This document shows, piece after piece, positions 1 to 11,432 of a DNA stretch of 64,000 bases (the stretch's first letter is position 1; every line of letters begins with the position of its first letter). This DNA is from Cryptosporangium phraense (lineage in GTDB: Bacteria > Actinomycetota > Actinomycetes > Mycobacteriales > Cryptosporangiaceae): positions 1 through 64,000 of the forward strand of contig NZ_VIRS01000032.1 in the NCBI RefSeq assembly GCF_006912135.1, in the 5' to 3' direction. The notes under the pieces are model-generated. The model saw only the letters and a program-made list of their open reading frames with translations, ran no database searches and had not been told where the DNA came from. The position numbers and the translations under genes are program-made.

Positions 1-400
1 GCGGTGGTGCGGTGGTGCGGTGCTGCGCGGCGAGGTGCGGTGCTGCGTGGCGGGGTGGTGCTGCGCGGGGGTGCTGCGGTGCTGCGCGGCGGGTGTGGTG
101 CTACGTGGCGGTGCGGTGCTGCGGTGCTGCGCGGCGGGGTGCGGTGCCTACGCGGCGAGGTGGTGCTGCGCGGCGGTGCTGCGGTGCTACGTGCCGGCGG
201 TGCGGTGCTGTGCGGCGGTGCGGTGCTGCGGTGCTGCGCAGCGGGGTGCGGTGCTACGTGGCGGCGCGGCGGGGTGGTGCTGCGCGGCGAGATGGCGGTG
301 CGGTGCGGTGCGGTGAGCGCGGGGTGGTGTGGTGCGCTGGGTGCGGGGTGGTGTGGTGCGGTGAGTGCGGGTGGCGCCGGTGGGGGACGGCTGGTGCCGG
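1..400. repeat. Degenerate GC-rich tandem repeat
   Basis: The first 400 bases are built almost only from variants of GGTGCTGCGCGGCG and GGTGCGGTG, in irregular order. Every reading frame here translates to low-complexity Arg/Gly/Cys/Ala or His/Pro/Arg strings, so I see no credible gene. The array reaches the left edge and may continue outside. It could form hairpins or G-rich structures, but that is inference. Confidence 0.7.
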
Positions 401-429
401 TTCGAGTCGGCGAGGCGGATGGATGGGCG

Positions 430-647
430 GCCGAATGAGGGCTCGGCCCGGCCTTATCCCCCGCCCGTGCCATCGTCCTGCCGCCGACCCACCTGCCGCC
501 GACTCACCTGCCCTCGGCCCACCAGGCCCGGCCCGGCCCATCTGGCCCGGCTCCGCCCCGCCGGCGGCCCGCCGCCCACCCACCCCGCCCCCCGCCCCGC
601 CGGCGGCCCGCCCCCCACCAACCCACCCCCGCTCGCGCCGCTCGGCG
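430..647. other. Non-coding C-rich spacer downstream of the RecB-like gene
   Basis: This stretch between the repeat array and the nuclease stop codon is C-rich. It carries an imperfect duplication of about 33 bases (near 554-586 and 594-630) around CGCCGGCGGCCCGCC. No coding region, clean terminator or promoter is recognisable. Confidence 0.4.
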
Positions 648-1508
648 TCAGTCTTCGGCGGCTGGGGACGTCATCGGCTCCATCGCCGGGGGCGCGGCTT
701 CGGGGAACGGTGGGGGTGTTCCTCCGTGGGCGGGGCAGAGGGCCTGGTGGTCGCACCAGCCGCAGAGGGGGCCCGGGTTCGGGCGGAAATCCCTGGCCTC
801 GGTGGCTCGATCGATGGCCGCCCACAGGGCCTGGAGGGTGCGCTCGAAGCGGATCAGTTCGTCGGCGTCCGGGACGTAGTCGAGGACCTCGCGGTCGCCC
901 AGGTAGAGCAGGCGCAACATCCTCGGGACCACGCCCCTCGTGCGCCAGATGACCAGCGCGTAGAACTTCAGCTGGAACATCGCCTTGCCCTCGAAGGACT
1001 CCCTCGGGGCGGCGCCGGTCTTGTAGTCGACCACGCGGATCTCGCCGGTGGGGGCTACGTCGATTCGGTCGACGAAGCCTCGCAGGCGGAGGCCCGAATC
1101 GAGCACCACCTCCACCAGGCGTTCGCGCTCGGCCGGGGCCAGGCGGTTCGGGTCTTCGAGGGTGAAGTAGCCGGAGAGCAGGCCTCGAGCCGATTCGAGC
1201 CAGGTGGTGAGGGATTCCGGAGTTTCGAAGAGCTCGGTGAGTTCGGGTACCTCGTCGACCAGGCGGTTCCACTCCGGGGAGAGCAGGGCCTCGGCGGCGG
1301 CGGGGGAGCGCTGGCCGGGCGGGAGGTCGAAGAGGCGCTCGAGGACCGCGTGGACGAGGGTGCCTCGGGTGGCGGCGGCGGTGGGGCGTTGGGGCAGGCG
1401 GTCGATGCTGCGGAAACGGTAGAGCAGCGGGCAGGTCTTGAAGTCCGACGCTCGTGACGGAGACAGCGACCCGACGATCGGGAGCAGTGCGCCGGGAGAC
1501 TCGGTCAT
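648..1508 (-). CDS. RecB-family PD-(D/E)XK exonuclease with Fe-S cysteines
   Basis: A 286-aa Cas4/RecB-type nuclease, probably a single-strand DNA exonuclease in repair. Visible motifs: GFVDRID (D147), VVDYKTG (D161, K163) and QLKFYALV (about 179-186), the three parts of the PD-(D/E)XK site. Cysteines C26, C249, C252 and C258 match the AddB/Cas4 pattern that holds a 4Fe-4S cluster. I chose the ATG giving MTESPGALLP; a longer frame exists upstream but is low complexity. It is divergent from trmI, the same neighbourhood as Rv2119-Rv2118c in Mycobacterium. The family is clear, the physiological substrate is not. Confidence 0.88.
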   Translation of the reverse strand: MTESPGALLPIVGSLSPSRASDFKTCPLLYRFRSIDRLPQRPTAAATRGTLVHAVLERLFDLPPGQRSPAAAEALLSPEWNRLVDEVPELTELFETPESLTTWLESARGLLSGYFTLEDPNRLAPAERERLVEVVLDSGLRLRGFVDRIDVAPTGEIRVVDYKTGAAPRESFEGKAMFQLKFYALVIWRTRGVVPRMLRLLYLGDREVLDYVPDADELIRFERTLQALWAAIDRATEARDFRPNPGPLCGWCDHQALCPAHGGTPPPFPEAAPPAMEPMTSPAAED

Positions 1509-1582
1509 GCGCGACAGGTTAGGCCAGCCCCCCGACAGTTCGCCGCACTCACCCCGGACCGGTGGATAACTCCGCGCGCGAT

Positions 1583-3075
<1,493 letters not shown>

Positions 3076-3366
3076 GTGTCCTCCCTAGAAAATCTTCCGC
3101 GCCGCCAGCGTAGGCACGTTTCACGTCGGACGCCCAGCCGGGTTCCCGTCCGAGTAACGGGGAATGCCACATTTTTCACAACCGGCTACCCGGATCGCCG
3201 AATCCGCGACTCTGGGTGAACAGCGAGTGTCCTCCTGGCCTGCGGTAAAGGCGAATGAGTGAACAGGACAAAGTTTCCCTTCTGTGACGCGGGCATCGAC
3301 TGCACGACGGCTTTGCGGGGGACTCGGTACTGTTGGTGCACCGATCACCGGGGGAGGTGGCCGCTC

Positions 3367-5154
3367 GTGAACACAGATCCGAACGACGCGCACGGCAGCG
3401 CGCGGCGCGAGGCGGAGGTCCGCGATCTCACGGCCCAGGTGGACTTCCTCCAGGAGGAAGTCCAGCTCCTGCGCCGCAAGCTCACGGAAGGGCCCCGGCA
3501 CGTCCGGACCCTCGAGGATCGTCTTGCCACCGCGCAAGCAACGATCTCTCGCCTCACCGAACAGAACGACAAACTGGCCTCGACCCTCAGAGAAGCGCGC
3601 ACGCAGATCGTCGCGCTGAAGGAGGAAATCGACCGGTTGGCCCAGCCGCCCAGCGGCTACGGGGTCTTCCTGGCCGCACACGACGACGGAACCGTCGACG
3701 TGTTCACCGGCGGACGCAAACTGCGGGTCGCCGTCTCCCCGTCGGTGGAGGCCGAGAGCCTCCTCCGCGGTCAGGAGGTCATGCTCAACGACGCCCTCAA
3801 CGTCGTGCAGGCCCTCGGTGTCGAGCGGGCCGGCGAGATCGTGACCCTCAAGGAAATCCTGTACGACGACGCCGGGGTGAAGGACCGCGCGCTGGTGCTC
3901 AGCCGCGCCGACGAGGAACGGGTCGTGTACCTGGCCCACACCCTCGACGACGTCGCGCTGCGGGCCGGTGACGCGCTCCTGCTCGAGCCCCGGTCGGCGT
4001 ACGCCTACGAGCGCATCCCGAAGTCGGAGGTGGAGGAGCTCGTCCTGGAAGAGGTGCCCGACATCGACTACTCGTCGATCGGTGGCCTCTCGTCCCAGAT
4101 CGAGCAGATCCGGGACGCCGTCGAGCTCCCGTTCCTGCACGCCGACCTGTTCCGCGAGCACGAGCTGCGGCCGCCGAAGGGCGTCCTGCTCTACGGCCCG
4201 CCCGGGTGCGGCAAGACGCTTATCGCCAAGGCGGTGGCGAACTCGCTGGCCAAGAAGGTGGCCGAGGTCCGCGGCGACACCGGTAACGACGCCGGCAAGT
4301 CGTTCTTCCTCAACATCAAGGGCCCGGAGCTGCTCAACAAGTACGTCGGCGAGACCGAGCGGCACATCCGGCTGATCTTCCAGCGGGCGCGCGAGAAGGC
4401 ATCCAACGGCACCCCGGTGATCGTGTTCTTCGACGAGATGGACTCGATCTTCCGGACCCGTGGCTCCGGCGTCTCCTCGGACGTCGAGAACACGATCGTT
4501 CCCCAGCTGCTGTCGGAGATCGACGGCGTCGAAGGCCTGGAGAACGTCATCGTGATCGGCGCCTCGAACCGGGAAGACATGATCGACCCGGCGATCCTGC
4601 GGCCGGGCCGGCTCGACGTGAAGATCAAGATCGAGCGTCCGGACGCGGAAGCCGCGAAGGACATCTTCAGCAAGTACATCACCGGCGGCGTGCCGATCCA
4701 TGACGACGACATCAAGGCCAACGGCAACTCGCGCGACGCGACGCTCAGCGCGATGATCCAGGGCGTCGTCGAGCGGATGTACACCGAGACCGAGGAGAAC
4801 CGCTTCCTCGAGGTGACGTACGCCAACGGTGACAAGGAAGTCCTGTACTTCAAGGACTTCAACTCCGGCGCGATGATCCAGAACATCGTCGACCGGGCCA
4901 AGAAGATGGCCATCAAGGACTTCTTGACGCTCGGCCAGAAGGGCGTCCGGATGCAGCACCTGCTGGATTCGTGCGTCGACGAGTTCCGGGAGAACGAGGA
5001 CCTCCCGAACACCACCAACCCCGACGACTGGGCCCGGATCTCCGGCAAGAAGGGCGAGCGGATCGTCTACATCCGTACCCTCGTGTCCGGCGGAAAGGGC
5101 AGCGAAGCGGGCCGGTCGATCGAGACCGCGAGCAATACGGGACAGTATCTCTGA
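3367..5154 (+). CDS. arc: Proteasome-associated AAA ATPase ARC/Mpa
   Basis: A 595-aa hexameric ATPase that captures pupylated proteins and threads them into the 20S proteasome. Features: N-terminal coiled coil (about 10-85) that binds Pup, tandem OB region (about 90-235), Walker A GPPGCGKT (277-284), Walker B FFDEMDS (D356, E357), and the C-terminal tripeptide QYL that docks onto the proteasome alpha ring. I chose GTG 3367 because GGGGAGG sits 9 bases upstream and the coiled coil begins right after; the 36 residues before it look unlike the family. A strong hairpin follows, so this gene appears to be its own transcription unit. Confidence 0.97.
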   Translation: MNTDPNDAHGSARREAEVRDLTAQVDFLQEEVQLLRRKLTEGPRHVRTLEDRLATAQATISRLTEQNDKLASTLREARTQIVALKEEIDRLAQPPSGYGVFLAAHDDGTVDVFTGGRKLRVAVSPSVEAESLLRGQEVMLNDALNVVQALGVERAGEIVTLKEILYDDAGVKDRALVLSRADEERVVYLAHTLDDVALRAGDALLLEPRSAYAYERIPKSEVEELVLEEVPDIDYSSIGGLSSQIEQIRDAVELPFLHADLFREHELRPPKGVLLYGPPGCGKTLIAKAVANSLAKKVAEVRGDTGNDAGKSFFLNIKGPELLNKYVGETERHIRLIFQRAREKASNGTPVIVFFDEMDSIFRTRGSGVSSDVENTIVPQLLSEIDGVEGLENVIVIGASNREDMIDPAILRPGRLDVKIKIERPDAEAAKDIFSKYITGGVPIHDDDIKANGNSRDATLSAMIQGVVERMYTETEENRFLEVTYANGDKEVLYFKDFNSGAMIQNIVDRAKKMAIKDFLTLGQKGVRMQHLLDSCVDEFRENEDLPNTTNPDDWARISGKKGERIVYIRTLVSGGKGSEAGRSIETASNTGQYL

Positions 5155-5159
5155 CCCAC

Positions 5160-5193
5160 CCGGTGGCGGGCCGCTGACGCGGCCCGCCACCGG
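5160..5193 (+). terminator. Hairpin terminator after ARC ATPase gene
   Basis: A perfect 15-bp stem (5160-5174 with 5179-5193) closed by TGAC, five bases after the stop codon. There is no U-tract, which is usual for actinobacterial terminators. Confidence 0.8.
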
Positions 5194-5255
5194 CCATCAC
5201 GACTACGGGAACCAGTACCTCTCCAGATGACGCACACAGGCGCCGGACCGCGACG

Positions 5256-7883
5256 TTGAGGACGATTCATCGACGCCTCGTCGCCGCACTCCCGGTGCGC
5301 GCCTGGATACTCCTCGCACTGCTCTACGTCCTCGCGGTCGCCCTGGCGCTGATCACCAACCCCCAGTTCGGGCCGGATTCGCGCATCTACCTCGCCTGGA
5401 CGTACTGGTACCTCGGCCACCCACAGCCCGAGGCGGCCCAGCTCTCGTACAACTACCTGTGGGACAACGGCGGCCTCAAGGACTGCTGGTCCTGCTGGCC
5501 CGACGACTACCAGCACAAGTTCTTCACCGGCCAGTACGCGGCCGTCGTCGGCCCGCGCGTGCTGCTGCCGTTCCTCTCCGCGCCGTTCGTCGCGCTGATC
5601 GGCCCGATGGGCATGCTGGTCGTGCCGATGGTCGGCTACGCGATCGCGGTCGTCGCCACCGTGATGCTGGCGTCCCGGCTCTGGGGCCAGCGCTGGGCCC
5701 TGCTCTCCGGCGTCGTGCTGCTGCTCCCGGTGTACGTGTCCCGGTGGAGCGTGGTCGCGCACACCGAGGGCCCGGCGTTCGCGCTGCTCGCGGCGCCGCT
5801 GCTGCTCCTGCCACTGGCCAAGCGCACGACCCGGAAACACCTGGTCTGGTACGTCGTCCTGGTCGCGGTCGGCATGCTCAACCGGCAGTTCGCGATCGCG
5901 CTGCCGGCCGCGGTCGGCAGCGCCTGGCTGCTGGTCGCGATCCGCGATCGCGCTTTCCGCAACGTCTGGCTGCCGTTCGCGTTCTGGGGCAACCTGGTCG
6001 GCTTCGGCATCCTGATCGCCCAGATGGTCGTCACGCCGATCATCTTCGGCGGCGAGGAACTGAGCCTCACCGCGCAGTTCAACGCGCTGTCCCAGCAGTA
6101 CTTCCAGGCCCAGGGGCTGGCCGCGATCGCGCCGGTCACCTGGAACATCATCACCTCCGACCTGCTCCGGGTCCGGTACGACCTCGGGTTGATGGCGCTG
6201 CTGGTGATGCTCACGGTCGCGGTGATCTGGCGGTTCCGCAGCGAGCTCTCGGCGATGGCCGTCGGCGCGTTCCTCACCGTCAGCGCGATCAACGTCATCG
6301 AGTTCTGGCCGGCCTCGTTCCGGTACCACGCGCCGATCGTCCCGCTGCTCGTGCTGGCGACGGTCGCGCTGCTGGCCGATCTCTGGGGCCCGGTCCGGCA
6401 GCGGCCGTCCCGCTCCACCGAGGCGGTACCGCGCACCCCCGCGAACCGGCTCAGCGAGAACGCCGTCCGGAAAGCGATCGAAGCCGCGAGGCCCCCGCGG
6501 ATCTGGGCCCCCACGAGAACCGGCCTGCGCTGGATCGGCTCGCTCCCCGGCCACGCCTGGCTGACGATCGGCGTCCTCGTCGTCGTCACGTTCGCGGAGC
6601 TGCAGGACCGGACCTGGCACTACGGACCCACCAGCATCTACAGCCTGGCCTGGGCCTACCGCATCCTCGGCTACTCGCCGGCCGACGCCAGCATGAAGAC
6701 CTACGACGACCTGCACATGCTGCCGTTCTTCGACTCCGGCTGCGGCGGCCCGTGCTGGGAGTACGGCAACACCTGGATCTACCAGCACGCCACCTCGGCC
6801 GACCCCAACATCGTGTACCCGGTGCTCTCGGCGCCGTTCGTGGCGCTGTTCGGGTACAGCGGCCTGCTGGTCGTCCCGGTCGTCGCGCTGCTGGTCGCGA
6901 CCGTGCTGATCACGGTGTTCGCCCGCCGCCGCTGGGGTGCCGCCGCGGCCACGCTGACCGCGGTGATGTTCCTGCTGACCGACCGCATCGCGGTCGCCGG
7001 CCTGGCCGGCACCGCGGACATGCTCGCGATCGCGCTCGCGATCGGCTGCCTGTTCACGCTCCCTCTGGACGGTCCCCGCAGCCGTAGGGCCCTGGCCGTC
7101 TTCGGCGTCCTGATCACGCTCGCGCTGCTCAGCCGGTCGACGTCGATCGCGCTCGTCGGCGCGGTCGGGATGGCCTGGCTGGCCGCGTCCTGGAACGCCC
7201 GCAACCCGCTCAACCGCTGGCTGCCCTACGCCGCCACCGCGGTCGGCTCGCTGGTCGGCGTCGTCGCGCTGGGCCAGGTGCTGCCGATCGCCGACGCCCG
7301 CTACCTCGGGCGCGCCCGCGAGGTGATCTCGGAGGGCACCGGCGGCGTCGTCGGGTCGATCGCCGACCGCATCCACGAGGCCACCCAGGTCGACGGCACC
7401 TACATCGCCGCCGACGCGCTGCTCTGCGCGGTGCTGCTGATCACGGTGTTCGCCGCCCCGCTGCGGGCCGTCCGCGACCCGCTGGCCGCGCTCGCGTTCG
7501 GCGGCGGCCTGGTCAGCGCGCTGCTCGGCCTGCTCGTCGGGGTTCCGTCCGGAGCCCGCCAGTTCAGCGTCGTCTACCCGCTGTTCCTGCTGGCCACGGT
7601 CAGCGTCCTCGTCCCGCTGGCGGGCCGGTTCCGACCGCGCGCGCCGGACCTGCCGCCGGTCTCCGGCGACCCGCCGGCTCCGGCCGAGCCGGGGCCGCCG
7701 CCGTCCCCGGCGACCGTGGACCCCCCGGTTCCGGACGCCGTCCCGGCCGCGTTGTTGTCGGCGGACGACGTCGACCTGACCGCGCCGACCCCGGCCCCGG
7801 CGGACGCCGGACCGAACGCCGACGGCGGCCTGTGGCGCAGAAGCCGACGGCCAGGCCGGGCGGTCGCGGTCCGAGGTACGTAG
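5256..7883 (+). CDS. Large internally duplicated polytopic membrane protein
   Basis: An 875-aa protein with about 20 hydrophobic segments and a Pro/Ala-rich cytoplasmic tail from about 795. It consists of two homologous halves. Each starts with a membrane helix, then a predicted outside loop with an IY.LAW.Y motif and a Cys pair (CWSC near 75-80; CGGPC in the second half), then LSAPFVAL and a run of helices. The overall look is that of GT-C glycosyltransferase-like or dolichol-phosphate-mannose-type membrane proteins, but I see no firm catalytic DxD motif. The start is TTG 5256; GTG 5295 is an alternative. It lies between the ARC ATPase and dop genes but behind a terminator, so a proteasome role is unproven. 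Confidence 0.7.
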   Translation: MRTIHRRLVAALPVRAWILLALLYVLAVALALITNPQFGPDSRIYLAWTYWYLGHPQPEAAQLSYNYLWDNGGLKDCWSCWPDDYQHKFFTGQYAAVVGPRVLLPFLSAPFVALIGPMGMLVVPMVGYAIAVVATVMLASRLWGQRWALLSGVVLLLPVYVSRWSVVAHTEGPAFALLAAPLLLLPLAKRTTRKHLVWYVVLVAVGMLNRQFAIALPAAVGSAWLLVAIRDRAFRNVWLPFAFWGNLVGFGILIAQMVVTPIIFGGEELSLTAQFNALSQQYFQAQGLAAIAPVTWNIITSDLLRVRYDLGLMALLVMLTVAVIWRFRSELSAMAVGAFLTVSAINVIEFWPASFRYHAPIVPLLVLATVALLADLWGPVRQRPSRSTEAVPRTPANRLSENAVRKAIEAARPPRIWAPTRTGLRWIGSLPGHAWLTIGVLVVVTFAELQDRTWHYGPTSIYSLAWAYRILGYSPADASMKTYDDLHMLPFFDSGCGGPCWEYGNTWIYQHATSADPNIVYPVLSAPFVALFGYSGLLVVPVVALLVATVLITVFARRRWGAAAATLTAVMFLLTDRIAVAGLAGTADMLAIALAIGCLFTLPLDGPRSRRALAVFGVLITLALLSRSTSIALVGAVGMAWLAASWNARNPLNRWLPYAATAVGSLVGVVALGQVLPIADARYLGRAREVISEGTGGVVGSIADRIHEATQVDGTYIAADALLCAVLLITVFAAPLRAVRDPLAALAFGGGLVSALLGLLVGVPSGARQFSVVYPLFLLATVSVLVPLAGRFRPRAPDLPPVSGDPPAPAEPGPPPSPATVDPPVPDAVPAALLSADDVDLTAPTPAPADAGPNADGGLWRRSRRPGRAVAVRGT

Positions 7884-7886
7884 GCT
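7881..7886 (+). promoter_or_regulatory. Putative leaderless -10 box of dop
   Basis: TAGGCT ends six bases before the dop ATG, so transcription would start at or next to the start codon. No Shine-Dalgarno site is visible between the upstream stop and the ATG. The same geometry recurs before three other genes in this window. Confidence 0.45.
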
Positions 7887-7892
7887 TCACTC

Positions 7893-9416
7893 ATGAGCGC
7901 GCGACGAATCATGGGCACCGAGGTGGAGTACGGCATCTCGGTTCCCGGCCAGCCCGGCGCCAACCCGATGGTCACCTCGTCCCAGATCGTCAACGCGTAC
8001 GGGTCGCGCAACGACCCGTCGCGCAACGGCCGGGCCAGATGGGACTACGAGGAGGAGTCGCCGCTGCGCGACGCCCGCGGGTTCAACTACGGCGGTGCGC
8101 TCTACGACCCGGCCGAAGCGCTGGCCGACGAGGATCTGGGGCTGGCCAACGTCATCCTCACGAACGGCGCGCGGCTCTACGTCGACCACGCGCACCCGGA
8201 GTACTCGACGCCCGAGGTGACGAACCCGCGGGACATCGTGCTGTTCGACAAGGCGGGCGAGCGGGTGATGGCCGAGGCGTCGCGGCGGGCCGCGACCGTC
8301 CCGGGCGCGCCGCCGATCAACCTGTACAAGAACAACACCGACAACAAGGGCGCCTCCTACGGCGCGCACGAGAACTACCTCATGCGCCGCCGGACGCCGT
8401 TCAGCGAGATCGTCACCCACCTGACGCCGTTCTTCGTCACGCGCCAGGTCGTCTGCGGCGCCGGGCGGGTGGGCATCGGGCAGGACGGGTCGGGCTCCGG
8501 GTTCCAGATCAGCCAGCGGGCCGACTTCTTCGAGGTCGAGGTCGGGCTGGAGACCACGCTCAAGCGCCCGATCATCAACACCCGGGACGAGCCGCACGCC
8601 GACGCCGAGAAGTACCGCCGGCTGCACGTCATCATCGGCGACGCGAACCTGTCCGAGATCTCGACGTACCTCAAGGTCGGCACCACCGCATTGGTCCTGA
8701 GCCTGATCGAGGACAAGGTCCTGCCGTCCGACCTGGCGCTGGCCGAGCCGGTCACCGACCTGCGCTCGGTCTCGCACGACCCGGCCCTGCAGCACAAGGT
8801 CAGCCTGCGCGACGGGCGGAAGATGACCGCGCTCGACATCCAGGAGATCTACTGCGAGCGGGCCCGCACGTACGTGGAGGACCGGTTCGGCGACGACGCC
8901 GACCCGATCACCAAGGACGTGCTGGAACGCTGGGAATCGGTGCTCCAGCGGCTGCGGCAGGACCCGATGCTGTGCGCCACCGAGCTCGACTGGGTGGCCA
9001 AGCTGCGGCTGCTCGAGGGCTACCGCGACCGCGACGGGCTGGGCTGGGACTCGCCCCGGCTGGCCCTGGTCGACCTGCAGTACTCCGACGTCCGCCCGGA
9101 GAAGGGCCTGTACCACCGGCTGGTGGCCCGCGGGGCGATGAAGCGGCTGCTGGACGACGACGAGGTCACCCGGGCGATGCTCAAGCCGCCGACCGACACG
9201 CGGGCGTACTTCCGCGGCCGGTGCCTGGAGAAGTACGGCCCGTCGGTGGTGGCGGCGAGCTGGGATTCGCTGATCTTCGACGTCGGCCGGGAGTCGTTGG
9301 TGCGGGTGCCGATGCTGGAGCCGGAGCGCGGCACGCAGCAGCACGTCGGTAGTCTGCTCGATCGGTGCGACAGCGCCACCGAGCTTCTTGATGCGTTGAC
9401 GGGTCCGGGACGTTAA
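7893..9416 (+). CDS. dop: Depupylase/deamidase Dop
   Basis: A 507-aa member of the glutamine synthetase-like Dop/PafA family. Dop removes Pup from modified proteins and, where Pup ends in Gln, deamidates it to Glu. The N-terminal ATP/Mg motif GTEVEYGI (E10, E12) and the active-site segment [13 protein letters not shown] (nucleophile-type Asp at 98) are intact. The Dop-specific flexible loop, absent from PafA, is seen around [13 protein letters not shown] (about 48-60), which is why I call Dop rather than PafA. The Pup encoded just downstream already ends in Glu, so only the depupylase activity should be needed here. It is followed by a small hairpin and then pup. Confidence 0.96.
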   Translation: MSARRIMGTEVEYGISVPGQPGANPMVTSSQIVNAYGSRNDPSRNGRARWDYEEESPLRDARGFNYGGALYDPAEALADEDLGLANVILTNGARLYVDHAHPEYSTPEVTNPRDIVLFDKAGERVMAEASRRAATVPGAPPINLYKNNTDNKGASYGAHENYLMRRRTPFSEIVTHLTPFFVTRQVVCGAGRVGIGQDGSGSGFQISQRADFFEVEVGLETTLKRPIINTRDEPHADAEKYRRLHVIIGDANLSEISTYLKVGTTALVLSLIEDKVLPSDLALAEPVTDLRSVSHDPALQHKVSLRDGRKMTALDIQEIYCERARTYVEDRFGDDADPITKDVLERWESVLQRLRQDPMLCATELDWVAKLRLLEGYRDRDGLGWDSPRLALVDLQYSDVRPEKGLYHRLVARGAMKRLLDDDEVTRAMLKPPTDTRAYFRGRCLEKYGPSVVAASWDSLIFDVGRESLVRVPMLEPERGTQQHVGSLLDRCDSATELLDALTGPGR

Positions 9417-9427
9417 CAACGGTCCAA

Positions 9428-9445
9428 ACCTCCCGAAGGGGAGGT
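9428..9445 (+). other. Small hairpin between dop and pup
   Basis: ACCTCCC pairs perfectly with GGGAGGT around a GAAG loop, 12 bases after the dop stop and 32 before the pup ATG. It could partly terminate or process the dop-pup transcript; its right arm resembles a ribosome binding site but is too far from pup. Confidence 0.45.
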
Positions 9446-9476
9446 ACCGTCGAGATGCGAACCGAGGGGAGACGCC

Positions 9477-9689
9477 ATGAGCACCAGGGACAGCGGCGGT
9501 CAGTCGCAGAGTAGTCGGGCCCGGCAGGACGTCGACGAGGTCGAGGCAGTAGAGGCGAACCCCGAGGTCGCCGAGCGGGTCGAGGAGCTGACCGAGGACG
9601 TCGACTCGATGCTCGACGAGATCGACTCGGTGCTCGAGGAGAACGCGGAGGAGTTCGTCCGCGGTTACGTACAAAAGGGCGGCGAGTAG
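9477..9689 (+). CDS. pup: Prokaryotic ubiquitin-like protein Pup
   Basis: This 70-aa, highly acidic and largely disordered modifier is attached through its C-terminal Glu to lysines of target proteins by PafA and marks them for the proteasome. The central helix region (about 24-55, rich in Glu/Val/Leu) is the part recognised by the ARC coiled coil. The C-terminus reads VQKGGE, so the mature Glu is encoded directly and no deamidation is required. The ATG follows the ribosome binding site GAGGGGAG. A strong terminator sits 17 bases after the stop, separating pup from prcB. Confidence 0.97.
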   Translation: MSTRDSGGQSQSSRARQDVDEVEAVEANPEVAERVEELTEDVDSMLDEIDSVLEENAEEFVRGYVQKGGE

Positions 9690-9706
9690 CTCCCCGGAAC
9701 GAACGA

Positions 9707-9735
9707 AAGGCCGCCCGGCCTCGCCGGGCGGCCTT
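9707..9735 (+). terminator. Hairpin terminator after pup
   Basis: A perfect 12-bp stem (AAGGCCGCCCGG with its complement) around the loop CCTCG, without a U-tract. It would let the abundant small Pup message be expressed apart from prcBA. Confidence 0.82.
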
Positions 9736-9794
9736 CGTGCATCTGACGGTAGGGTTGCGACAAGCTCAACGTGTACGTACGAGAGAGGATCCAG

Positions 9795-10619
9795 GTGACA
9801 ACAGGCCGTTCCTCGAACCTGTTCAACGCCCCGGTGGGGTCGTCGTTCACCGAGTTCCTGAACCTGGCCGCCCCCGAGCTGCTGCCCGGCCGGCGCCCGC
9901 TGCCGCCGGGTGACCACGGGGCGGTGGCCCCGCACGGCACCACGATCGTCGCCGCCACCTACAACGGTGGTGTGGTGATGGGCGGCGACCGGCGTGCCAC
10001 CCAGGGCAACATGATCGCTCAGCGGGACATCGAGAAGGTGTTCCCGACCGACGCGTACTCGGTCGCCGGTATCGCCGGCACGGCCGGTATCGCGATCGAG
10101 ATGATCCGCCTGTACCAGGTCGAGCTCGAGCACTACGAGAAGATCGAGGGCACGCCGCTGACCCTCGACGGCAAGGCCAACCGGCTCTCGATCATGATCC
10201 GCGGCAACCTCGGCGCGGCCCTCCAGGGCCTCGCGGTGATCCCGCTGTTCGCCGGGTTCGACCTCGACGCCACCGACCCGGCCGCGGCCGGCCGGATCTT
10301 CGGGTTCGACGTCACCGGCGGCTGCTGGGAGGAGCAGGGCTACTCGTCGGTCGGCTCCGGCTCGGTGTTCGCGAAGTCGTCGCTGAAGAAGCTCTGGAAG
10401 CCGGCGATGGACGAGGCCGGGGCGGTCCGCATCCTGGTCGAGTCGCTCTACGACGCGGCCGACGACGACTCGGCGACCGGCGGTCCCGACATCATCCGCA
10501 AGCTGTACCCGATCCTCGCGGTCGTCGACGCCGAGGGCGTCCGCCGGCTGACCGACGACGAGGTGGGCGCGGTGGTCGCCGAAGTGATCGCCGACCGAAC
10601 CGCCAATCCCGGCGTCTAG
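9795..10619 (+). CDS. prcB: 20S proteasome beta subunit PrcB
   Basis: This is the catalytic subunit of the proteasome core, an N-terminal nucleophile hydrolase. A propeptide of about 48 residues ends in APHG and is followed by TTIVAATY; autocleavage between Gly and Thr would expose catalytic Thr49. The family motifs GGDRRAT and [11 protein letters not shown] are present. I chose GTG 9795, giving 274 aa, because GAGAGAGG lies just upstream; GTG 9771 would add eight residues (MYVRERIQ). A possible -10 box TAGGGT at 9750-9755 lies between the pup terminator and this start. prcA follows after 20 bases, so the two core subunits are co-transcribed. Confidence 0.96.
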   Translation: MTTGRSSNLFNAPVGSSFTEFLNLAAPELLPGRRPLPPGDHGAVAPHGTTIVAATYNGGVVMGGDRRATQGNMIAQRDIEKVFPTDAYSVAGIAGTAGIAIEMIRLYQVELEHYEKIEGTPLTLDGKANRLSIMIRGNLGAALQGLAVIPLFAGFDLDATDPAAAGRIFGFDVTGGCWEEQGYSSVGSGSVFAKSSLKKLWKPAMDEAGAVRILVESLYDAADDDSATGGPDIIRKLYPILAVVDAEGVRRLTDDEVGAVVAEVIADRTANPGV

Positions 10620-10639
10620 CGAAGGGGCATCCAGCAAAG

Positions 10640-11425
10640 ATGGCAATGCAGTTCTATGCCTCTCCCGAGCAGCTCATGCGCGACCGCTCGGAGTTCGCGC
10701 GCAAGGGCATCGCGCGCGGCCGCAGCGTGGTCGTGCTCAGCTACTCCGGTGGCGTCCTGTTCGTCGCCGAGAACCCGTCGAAGGCCCTCCACAAGGTCAG
10801 CGAGATCTACGACCGCATCGGCTACGCCGCGGTCGGCAAGTACAACGAGTTCGAGGCGCTGCGCCAGGTCGGCGTCCGCTACGCCGACCTGCGCGGCTAC
10901 TCCTACGACCGGCGTGACGTCACCGCGCGGGGCCTGGTCAACGCGTTCGCGCAGCAGCTCGGCGCGATCTTCGGCGAGCAGTCCAAGCCGTTCGAGGTCG
11001 AGGTCTGCGTCGCCCAGGTCGGCGCGTCGGCGGCCGGTGACGAGCTCTACCGCCTGACCTACGACGGGTCGGTCACCGACGAGCCGGGCTTCATCGCGAT
11101 GGGCGGCCAGTCCGAGGCGATCGCCTCCAACCTGCGCGAGAAGCACTCGAACGAGCACGATCTGCGGGCCGCGCTCAAGGTCGCGACCGAGGCGCTCGGG
11201 TCGATCGGCGGCGAGAACGGCAACCCGCGGACGCTGTCCGCGGCGCAGCTGGAGGTCGCGGTCCTCGACCGCGCCAGGCCCGGCCGGGCCTTCCGCCGGA
11301 TCATCGGTGCGGCCCTCGAGGGTCTGCTCTCCGTCCCCGATTCGGACGCCAAGCCCGAGACGGACGCGAAGGCCGACGCGGACGCCACGCCGGACGCGGA
11401 GACCGGGACGCCGTCGGAGGAGTAG
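10640..11425 (+). CDS. prcA: 20S proteasome alpha subunit PrcA
   Basis: A 261-aa non-catalytic subunit forming the outer rings that gate the core and receive the QYL tail of the ARC ATPase. The N-terminal gating segment [19 protein letters not shown] and the alpha-subunit motif [15 protein letters not shown] are clear. The C-terminal tail (about 235-261) is an Asp/Ala/Thr-rich extension. A GAAGGGG ribosome binding site lies upstream. The WYL regulator gene starts seven bases after the stop, so it may be read through from prcBA. The usual actinobacterial partner pafA does not follow. Confidence 0.96.
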   Translation: MAMQFYASPEQLMRDRSEFARKGIARGRSVVVLSYSGGVLFVAENPSKALHKVSEIYDRIGYAAVGKYNEFEALRQVGVRYADLRGYSYDRRDVTARGLVNAFAQQLGAIFGEQSKPFEVEVCVAQVGASAAGDELYRLTYDGSVTDEPGFIAMGGQSEAIASNLREKHSNEHDLRAALKVATEALGSIGGENGNPRTLSAAQLEVAVLDRARPGRAFRRIIGAALEGLLSVPDSDAKPETDAKADADATPDAETGTPSEE

Positions 11426-11432
11426 CCGGGCC

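Noticed and set aside
4-1457. Long plus-strand frames across the left repeat and RecB-like gene
   Set aside because: They translate the repeat into Cys/Arg/Gly strings and then run antisense to a real nuclease gene.
3121-7376. Long minus-strand frames opposite the ARC ATPase and membrane protein genes
   Set aside because: Antisense shadows; the plus-strand products carry clear motifs and these do not.
7887-10646. 919-codon open frame on the minus strand
   Set aside because: It is antisense to dop, pup and prcB, whose products are unmistakable.
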